Source of the DNA: CAYXDO01 sp964463485
Lineage (GTDB): Bacteria > Myxococcota > Kuafuiibacteriia > Kuafuiibacteriales > Kuafuiibacteriaceae
DNA: 64,000 nt
Reading direction: 5' to 3'
NCBI GenBank assembly: GCA_964463485.1
Contig: CAYXDO010000043.1
Location: 7,194-71,193 of the forward strand
Shown: one piece after another, positions 58,868-64,000 of the stretch
Numbering within the stretch: position 1 is the first letter of the stretch
Layout of the letters: the number at the start of each line of letters is the position of its first letter
Notes under the pieces: generated by a model
Databases searched by the model: none
The model's input: the letters and a program-made list of their open reading frames with translations, nothing else
What the model was told of the DNA's origin: nothing
Program-made: the position numbers and the translations under genes

Positions 58868-59707
58868 CTAGGACCATCGCCGGTGGCTTCGCCCACCGAC
58901 CCCTTCATTGGCCAACTCATCGGCGCGCTCGTTGCCCTCCACGCCGACGTGGCCAGCGATCCAGTGAATCTGCGCGTTGGGCCAGCTTCGGAGCTTCCTG
59001 CGCAAGTCATCGACGAGCTCGGTGTTGGCTTTGGCTTTCCAGTCCAGACAGAGGACGCCGTGGGCGTACTTCGAGTCGGTGAAGATCGCGACCTCGCTCT
59101 GGCGGTCGATCGTCGCGTCCTCGAGCAAGCGGAGCGCCAGGAGGATCGCGGTGAGCTCGCCGACGTTGTTGGTCGCCCTCCCAAGCGCCCTACTCTCTTC
59201 GCCGCGCCGACCGTCTCTGAGCACGACCACCGCGCCCGCGCCCGCAGGGCCGGGGTTACCTCTGCAAGCGCCGTCGGTAAAGCAGAGCACCGCACGCGCT
59301 TCGAGCTCCAAAATCAGCTTGCGAGCTGCGTCGGCGGCGAGGGCAGCTTGCTCTTCAGAACGTTCGCCGGCCTTGCCGAAGCCCGATCCGCGCCCCTTTT
59401 GCGGACCCGCGGTGGACTTCCTGTCCGCAGTCTTGTCCGGAGGGTCCTCGCGCGGCGCCGGCGGGGGCAGGTCCTCGGAGGCCGAATTTCCGAGAGTCAC
59501 TCGAGAGGCTCCGCCTCCGTAGGCCTTCGCTCCGGCCTTGGGGCTGTAGCGAACGAGCACGATCCCTCGCTCGGCCTTGAGCTGCCCAGACTCATCGACC
59601 TCAGCCCAAACCTGGGACCCCTTGAACTCAGCTCGGCGCCACGCCACGGCACCGCCTATCACGTTCCGGAGAATCGTCCAAGCAGCTTCGCACCGGAAGA
59701 GCAGCAC
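58868..59707 (-). CDS. Ribonuclease HI with N-terminal extension domain
   Basis: A 279-residue protein. The C-terminal ~150 residues are RNase HI, which cuts RNA in RNA-DNA hybrids: LCFTDGACRGNPGPAGAG (first catalytic Asp), NNVGELTAILLALRLLE (Glu), IFTDSKYAHGV (Asp) and AGHVGVEGNERADELAN (His and final Asp). The N-terminal ~70 residues (AWRRAEFKGSQVWAEVDESG, LVRYSPKAGAKAYGGG) form a separate compact module, linked by a Pro/Asp/Lys-rich spacer. I recall similar modules before RNase HI in other Myxococcota. It may help bind substrate. The start ATG 59707 is the only one covering the module. Confidence 0.9.
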   Translation of the reverse strand: MLLFRCEAAWTILRNVIGGAVAWRRAEFKGSQVWAEVDESGQLKAERGIVLVRYSPKAGAKAYGGGASRVTLGNSASEDLPPPAPREDPPDKTADRKSTAGPQKGRGSGFGKAGERSEEQAALAADAARKLILELEARAVLCFTDGACRGNPGPAGAGAVVVLRDGRRGEESRALGRATNNVGELTAILLALRLLEDATIDRQSEVAIFTDSKYAHGVLCLDWKAKANTELVDDLRRKLRSWPNAQIHWIAGHVGVEGNERADELANEGVGGRSHRRWS

Positions 59708-59747
59708 AAGACTCCCGCTCGTCGGGTCTCATGAGTCTCATGGGCGC

Positions 59748-60236
59748 TCAGAAACTCATACTCAAGGCCGTGATCGCGCCCCCCGGAGTCAAGACGACCG
59801 AGATCGCAGGACCCGCCGTTCGATGGGGCGGCGGATCTTCGATCAACATCGGAGCGGCCGCGGCGCCGATCGCGGTGGTCACCGGCGTAATCATCGACAA
59901 CACGGCGAGCTTCGGCTCGAGCACGAACAAGATCGGCGTGGCCCCGACGATCGAGCCGAGCAGAGTCATGAGCCAGGGCTGAGTCCGCAAATCTCCGAAG
60001 AAGTGAGCGTAAGTCATCGACAACGGCACGCCTGCGGCGGCGCCGAGGATGCTGCCGAGATAGCAGCCGCGTGACGCGGCGATCGCACAGCCACTCAGCG
60101 CGCCTACGCCTGCGCTCACGGCCACGAAGGGAATGGTCAGCCCCGGTCGAAGCTCTGGCTCACCCGCCCCGGCTGTGGATGCGAGGCACGTCGTCGCGAG
60201 CGAGAGCGCCAAGGCCCCGCGGAACGCGAAGCTCAT
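59748..60236 (-). CDS. Membrane protein of unknown function with signal peptide
   Basis: A 162-residue protein. ATG 60236 (overlapping the upstream stop as ATGA) gives signal peptide MSFAFRGALALSLATTCLAS, then Gly/Ala-rich hydrophobic stretches (FVAVSAGVGALSGCAIAAS; SILGAAAGVPLSMTYAHFFG; MTLLGSIVGATPILFVL). No family recognised. The longer frame to 60392 is antisense-like. Coupled to the 257-residue gene upstream. Confidence 0.65.
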   Translation of the reverse strand: MSFAFRGALALSLATTCLASTAGAGEPELRPGLTIPFVAVSAGVGALSGCAIAASRGCYLGSILGAAAGVPLSMTYAHFFGDLRTQPWLMTLLGSIVGATPILFVLEPKLAVLSMITPVTTAIGAAAAPMLIEDPPPHRTAGPAISVVLTPGGAITALSMSF

Positions 60237-61006
60237 TTGGGCTCGTTGATGGCTTCCAGCTTCTTGGCGTGCCTTCGATCGGCCCGACGCTCCGCAGCCC
60301 GCAGCTCCTTCAGGAGAGTCTCGAGGTTTCGACGCTCCTGTCCCATCGTGAGGTCGAGCACGGCCAGCAGAGCGTGGGTCGAGCGGATCCATGCGTTCTT
60401 CGCGTCGATACGTTCCGCTCGAGCCTCCGCCGCCGATCGGTCCTCGTGCTCGAGCAACACTCTCTGGGCGGTGAGATGGCCAAGCTCCGCGGCGGCCGCC
60501 AGCCAGGTCTCGATCTCCTGCTCGAGCGTGCGACCTTCGATCGTGGGAATCGTTCGCAGCTCCGCGCGAGTCTCCTCGTCCAACGCTTGCCTCACGCTCT
60601 CGGCGTTCACTGCCTCCTCCACGTGAGAGAGATGCGTGGCTCGCAAGCCTTGAGGCATGAGTCGATCGCGGAGGTCCATCAGCTCCGCGGAGATTTCGCT
60701 CGAATCAGCGAGCTCCGCGAGGACCGTCAGCAACCCGAAAGATCCGCGCAGCTTGCGATCGTGAATTTGATCCGCCGCCTCTGCCTCCGCAAAGACCCGC
60801 GCGAGCTCGTTGGTGCGATCCTCGGCTTCTGCTCGCAGATCACTCAGCCCGCGGTGCGCCCCTTCGATCGCCGGCAGGAGCGCGGCGGCGAGCGGGATCG
60901 ACTCGAGCAGAGCCCGATCCTTGGCGGGGTTCAGCCACCGGTCGGAGATCCGAATCATGGCGTCGACGGAGAGGTGCTTGAGCGACATGAGATCGACCGC
61001 TCGCAT
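60233..61006 (-). CDS. Helical hypothetical protein
   Basis: A 257-residue, mostly helical soluble protein starting MRAVDLMSLKHLSVDAMIRI (ATG 61006). The blocks NPAKDRALLESIPLAAALLP, HRGLSDLRAEAEDRTNELAR and LRAAERRADRRHAKKLEAIN resemble helical hypothetical proteins of Myxococcota. No catalytic motif recognised. The frame continues to 61273 but overlaps the glycosyltransferase end, so I shortened it. 26 nt after the glycosyltransferase stop; likely cotranscribed. Confidence 0.6.
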   Translation of the reverse strand: MRAVDLMSLKHLSVDAMIRISDRWLNPAKDRALLESIPLAAALLPAIEGAHRGLSDLRAEAEDRTNELARVFAEAEAADQIHDRKLRGSFGLLTVLAELADSSEISAELMDLRDRLMPQGLRATHLSHVEEAVNAESVRQALDEETRAELRTIPTIEGRTLEQEIETWLAAAAELGHLTAQRVLLEHEDRSAAEARAERIDAKNAWIRSTHALLAVLDLTMGQERRNLETLLKELRAAERRADRRHAKKLEAINEPK

Positions 61007-61032
61007 ACCACGCTTTCGGCGTTCGCGCCCTG

Positions 61033-62196
61033 TCAGAACTTGATACGAACCCCCTTCCTCAGCTCCGCGGTCGGATACACCGTCCCACGCCAAATCAGCC
61101 CGCCCCGGGCTACACCAAGCACCGTCGAACGAACGATCAAAAAAGCCAGCAGGAAGTCCCCGACTGGACTCGCCAAGAGTTGAGGCAAAAGCGGGGTCTT
61201 CATCCATCGCGACAACAACACTCCGTTGGCCGCACCTACGAGAAGGGCTGTCACGCCCGCGATCCGAACCCAATCGAACGGGTGCGCCATCGCCAAGAAT
61301 GGAGCTGAACCCACGCCGACCATCAGCGCCGCCAACAAGAGTCCCCGCGCGAGACTATATCGGGCAATTTGGGCAAACCCATTCTTCTCCATGCCCCGAA
61401 TCGCACCCCACACGCTCGAGTACCACTCGACGGCGACGAGCCCGCCCGCGATCAGCACGCTCGGCTTCCCACCGGACTGCTTCATCAGGTGGGCGAGCCC
61501 AATATCGTCCGCAACCTCCAAGCGAAGCCACTCGAAACCGGGCGTGCCTTCGAAAAACGAGCGACGCACCATGTTGAAGGCACCCCCGCCGATGGTCTCC
61601 TTCTTCTTGGGATTCTCGGTGTTCCAAGGCCGCTGAGACAACGCGATGCCGCGGAGCGCCGTGGCGATCATCGTCGAAGCCACGAAGCTCCTGCTGGTGA
61701 TATCGGGAACTACACACAGATGATCGAGTCCTCGGTGCTCGAAGTAACTCACCGCTCGGGTCAGCGCGTCCCTCGCAAACACGACGTCCGCGTCCGTGAA
61801 CAAAATGATCTCTCCGGAGCTCGCCTTGGTCCCGACGTCGAGCGCGTGCACCTTGCCAAGCCAACCCTCTGGCAGACGGTCGAGGTGAATCACCGTGAGC
61901 CTGGAATCGACTTCCCTGGCCTCGTCCATGATTTGGCCAGTCCGATCGGTAGACCGATCGTCGATGAGTACGATCTCGAGGTTCGGGTAGTCCAGCGCTC
62001 TCAGGGTCGTAAGCGCCGGCCCGAGAGTCTCGCCTTCGTTGCACGCCGGAACGACGATCGACAGCTTCGGCCAGGCCGGCGGCGGCAGAAGCTCGAGATC
62101 GCCGAGGCGCGAGAGGCTACGCACCATCTTGAGGTTCGCCAGCAGCGACAGGAGCCACAGCGAGCAAAGGAGGCTCAGGGCCAGGGCACCGACCAT
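61033..62196 (-). CDS. Membrane GT2 glycosyltransferase
   Basis: A 387-residue family 2 glycosyltransferase anchored by an N-terminal helix and about four C-terminal helices. Motifs: LSIVVPACNEGETLGPAL, VLIDDRSTDRTGQIMDEA, DXD in LFTDADVVFARDAL, an acceptor-site region EVADDIGLAHLMKQSGG with the catalytic acidic pair, and a PWNTENPKKKETIGGGAFNM segment. The layout resembles carotenoid or hopanoid glycosyltransferases such as CrtQ/CruC and HpnB-like enzymes. Divergence from a carotenoid-oxygenase-like gene supports a carotenoid or other isoprenoid acceptor, but that is inference. Confidence 0.88.
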   Translation of the reverse strand: MVGALALSLLCSLWLLSLLANLKMVRSLSRLGDLELLPPPAWPKLSIVVPACNEGETLGPALTTLRALDYPNLEIVLIDDRSTDRTGQIMDEAREVDSRLTVIHLDRLPEGWLGKVHALDVGTKASSGEIILFTDADVVFARDALTRAVSYFEHRGLDHLCVVPDITSRSFVASTMIATALRGIALSQRPWNTENPKKKETIGGGAFNMVRRSFFEGTPGFEWLRLEVADDIGLAHLMKQSGGKPSVLIAGGLVAVEWYSSVWGAIRGMEKNGFAQIARYSLARGLLLAALMVGVGSAPFLAMAHPFDWVRIAGVTALLVGAANGVLLSRWMKTPLLPQLLASPVGDFLLAFLIVRSTVLGVARGGLIWRGTVYPTAELRKGVRIKF

Positions 62197-62292
62197 CGCT
62201 GACGATTACAGGGGTCATGTCGGCGAGTCCACGGCTGTTCGACCGAAGTCCGAGGCGTCGCGTCCGAAGCGAATTCGTGCAAAGACCACCGC

Positions 62293-63720
62293 GTGTCTCG
62301 CCACGAGCTCATCTTCAGGAACTGCGAAGAGGAACCCGGCCGGGAGCTCGGCTCGTCGGAAGGCTCGATCCCGTTGGATTTGAAAGGGACGTTCTATCGG
62401 AATGGGCCCGGTGTGTTCCACATCGGCGCCGACGTAGTCAGCTTCTTCGACGCGGCGGGGATCGTGGCCGGGCTGAGCTTCGAAGCGGGAAGGGCTTACT
62501 TCCGGGCACGTCTGGTCGAGTCTCCACTCTTGCTCGAGGAGCGTTCGGCAGGGCGAATGATGCGGCGCCGAGCGTTCACGAACCTCCCGCGAGGCAACTT
62601 TCTGAACATGCGCCTGGGCAACGCGGTCATGCACGACGCCGTGTGGTTCGCGGGCAGACTGTTTGCGACGGACGACGGAGGCTGGTTTCGACTCGACGAC
62701 AGGACGCTCGCGACGCAAGGCGAGGACCGACTCGGCATTGCCGCCCGCGCGGAGAAGATGTGTCCGGTGCCGCGAGTGGACGAGCGCTCCGGACGGTTGG
62801 TGACTTACTCCGTTCGACCCTCCCCGAGGGGAAGGGACTCGATTCGCTTGGTGGAGCTCGACGAGACGTTTCACGTGGTTCGGGAGCAAACTCACACACT
62901 CTTCAACGCCCTGGGCCTGACCCACGAAGTCGCATTCACCGAAAATTACTACGTCGTGACGGAGCTTGCGGCCAAACTGAGTCTGCCGTCGGCCCTGATC
63001 GGCAGAAAATCCATCTGGCAGAGTATTCGACCCACGCGCGCGCCGGCGCGAATTCACCTCGTCCCAAAAGTCCCGAGCGCCAAGCATCGAGCGCGCGCGT
63101 TCGACCTGCCAGCGCCCGTGCAGACGTTGTTTCACGTGGCCAACGCGTTCGAGCGAGACGACGCGGTGGTGGTCGACGCCGCCGGCTACCCATGGGTCGA
63201 CTTCGCCTTCACACCGCCGGAGCGTCGAGCGCGCGACGCCGCAAAAACACGGTCCGCAGGCATTCAACGCTACGTGCTCGACCAGCGGACGGGGGCCGTG
63301 ACCTCGAGCTCGTTCCCCGATGCGGTGGAGCTGCCCCGAGTCAACCCGAGCGCACACGGACGACCGTACCGCTTCATCTACTCCGTCGCGACCCCGTCCG
63401 CGGAGTGCGGGCCCGACCCGTTCGTGTGGACCAACCGCATAGCGAAGACCGACGTCGAGTCCCGAACCACCGCAACATGGGACGCCGGGCCCGACCGGTG
63501 GGTCTCGCAACCCGCGTTCGCGCCACGCCCGAACCCCGCAAGCGAAGACGACGGATACATCCTCGTCTGGCTGGTCAACGCGTCGACGCAGCGAGCGGAG
63601 GCGTGCGCGCTGGATGCCAAGACACTTTCGCCAGTCTGCACAGTCGACCTGGGCCGCTTCTTGGGCTTGGCCTCGCACGCGCGATTCGAGCCCAAAATGT
63701 CGCTGTTTCCGACGGACTGA
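62293..63720 (+). CDS. Carotenoid cleavage oxygenase-like protein, one iron His apparently missing
   Basis: A 475-residue protein of the carotenoid oxygenase (RPE65/CCD) family: GSIPLDLKGTFYRNGPGVFH is the standard opening. Four His ligands hold the iron in the family. Three are visible: ALGLTHEVAFTENYYVV (second), LFHVANAFERDDAVVV (third) and LASHARFEPK (fourth). The first, in 'AHPK.D..TGE', falls where the sequence reads MCPVPRVDERSGRL, so the His is replaced by Val. Iron binding and activity are therefore doubtful. Length is typical (GTG 62293). The divergent neighbour is a GT2 enzyme. Confidence 0.8.
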   Translation: MSRHELIFRNCEEEPGRELGSSEGSIPLDLKGTFYRNGPGVFHIGADVVSFFDAAGIVAGLSFEAGRAYFRARLVESPLLLEERSAGRMMRRRAFTNLPRGNFLNMRLGNAVMHDAVWFAGRLFATDDGGWFRLDDRTLATQGEDRLGIAARAEKMCPVPRVDERSGRLVTYSVRPSPRGRDSIRLVELDETFHVVREQTHTLFNALGLTHEVAFTENYYVVTELAAKLSLPSALIGRKSIWQSIRPTRAPARIHLVPKVPSAKHRARAFDLPAPVQTLFHVANAFERDDAVVVDAAGYPWVDFAFTPPERRARDAAKTRSAGIQRYVLDQRTGAVTSSSFPDAVELPRVNPSAHGRPYRFIYSVATPSAECGPDPFVWTNRIAKTDVESRTTATWDAGPDRWVSQPAFAPRPNPASEDDGYILVWLVNASTQRAEACALDAKTLSPVCTVDLGRFLGLASHARFEPKMSLFPTD

Positions 63721-63744
63721 TCCAGCAACAGCGTCAGACCCGCA

Positions 63745-64000
63745 TCCGCGTCCGACCGGCTGCGTCGGACCGGCTGCGTCGGATCGGCTGCGTAAGAATC
63801 GTCTGCGTAAGAATCGTCTGCGTCTGCGTCAGACCGTCTGCGTCGGATCGTCTGCGTCTGCGTAAGATCGTCTGCGTCTGCGTAAGATCGTCTGCGTCTG
63901 CGCAGGATCGTCTGAATCTGCGTAAGATCGTCTGCGTCTGCGTAGGATCGTCTGCGTCTGCGTAAGATCGTCTGCGTCTGCGTAAGATCGTCTGCGTCTG
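63745..64000. repeat. Tandem repeat array, mostly 20-bp units (GATCGTCTGCGTCTGCGTAA)
   Basis: After the carotenoid-oxygenase-like stop codon the sequence becomes a graded repeat: first GTCGGACCGGCTGC-type units, then TAAGAATCGTCTGCG, then about eight near-identical 20-bp GATCGTCTGCGTCTGCGTAA units to the window end (variants GCGCAG, GAATCTG, GCGTAG). It probably extends beyond the window. Frames across it encode Arg/Ser-rich nonsense. No CRISPR-like spacers are present. Confidence 0.9.

Noticed and set aside
62215..63678. 487-residue minus-strand frame
   Set aside because: Mirror of the carotenoid-oxygenase-like gene, with no domain or plausible start.
63745..64000. CRISPR array
   Set aside because: The units are contiguous with no unique spacers and no cas genes are present.

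Overview
The window is high-GC DNA with dense, tightly packed genes. Its gene content points to a member of the Myxococcota (a Polyangia or Sandaracinus-like deltaproteobacterial lineage). The indicators are a MYXO-CTERM-like surface anchor, FHA and Ser/Thr-kinase signalling proteins, many lipoproteins, PEGA-like, HEAT and TPR proteins, several Uma2-like proteins, and the classic lptA-lptB-rpoN-hpf-ptsN-hprK-rapZ-PTS order. A 100-N assembly gap inside a tandem repeat (19950-20049) suggests a draft or metagenome contig. No phage, insertion sequence or CRISPR array is visible. The taxonomic placement is inference.

Layout. 1-6782: accessory-looking start with a cut-off Uma2/Rpn-like tail, a DUF6575-like protein, a nested inverted repeat carrying GAGCAC arrays, an 8-TM membrane protein, a DUF3857/transglutaminase-like lipoprotein, an LpxL-type acyltransferase, a lipoprotein and a methyltransferase remnant. 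6783-17439: a minus-strand run of five genes: a degenerate PPDK-like protein, two propeller-like lipoproteins, an FHA protein fused to a dead TadA/CpaF ATPase, and a double-FHA membrane protein. 17520-19285: two small proteins and a PA0069-type radical SAM protein. 19363-22457: four tRNAs (Lys, His, Arg, Pro) split into two pairs by a block holding a MYXO-CTERM repeat protein, a thioredoxin-like protein and a broken VapBC-type toxin-antitoxin pair.

22511-26397 is a minus-strand housekeeping group: rdgB, rph, an N-acetylmuramoyl-L-alanine amidase and a family A DNA polymerase without a 5' nuclease domain. 26492-40997 holds a Uma2 protein, a zinc-ribbon membrane protein with an unknown partner, a diacylglycerol-kinase-like protein, thioredoxin, an EAL protein, a 1195-residue kinase/AAA/TPR protein, a lipoprotein, and a HEAT protein with a coiled-coil partner. 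41042-47523 is a four-gene minus-strand operon encoding an alkaline-phosphatase-superfamily enzyme, a phosphate-selective-porin-like protein, a CehA/PHP metallohydrolase lipoprotein and an EF-hand-like secreted protein.

47621-57777 runs rightward: a PEGA-like protein, lptA, lptB, rpoN, hpf, ptsN, hprK, rapZ, a mannose-type EIIA, an EIIB-HPr fusion and ptsI. It is a phosphotransfer relay with HprK and RapZ but no membrane EIIC here, so it looks regulatory. 57981-63720 holds a second Uma2 protein, an RNase HI with an N-terminal extension, two small unknown proteins, a GT2 glycosyltransferase and a divergent carotenoid-oxygenase-like protein. The window ends in a 20-bp tandem repeat.

Two themes recur. 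Several proteins keep a family fold but lack catalytic residues: pseudo-TadA, pseudo-PPDK, a transglutaminase without its Cys, and a carotenoid oxygenase lacking one His ligand. Short tandem repeats sit directly at or after gene ends; in two cases each unit carries a stop codon and the unit length rotates the frame.
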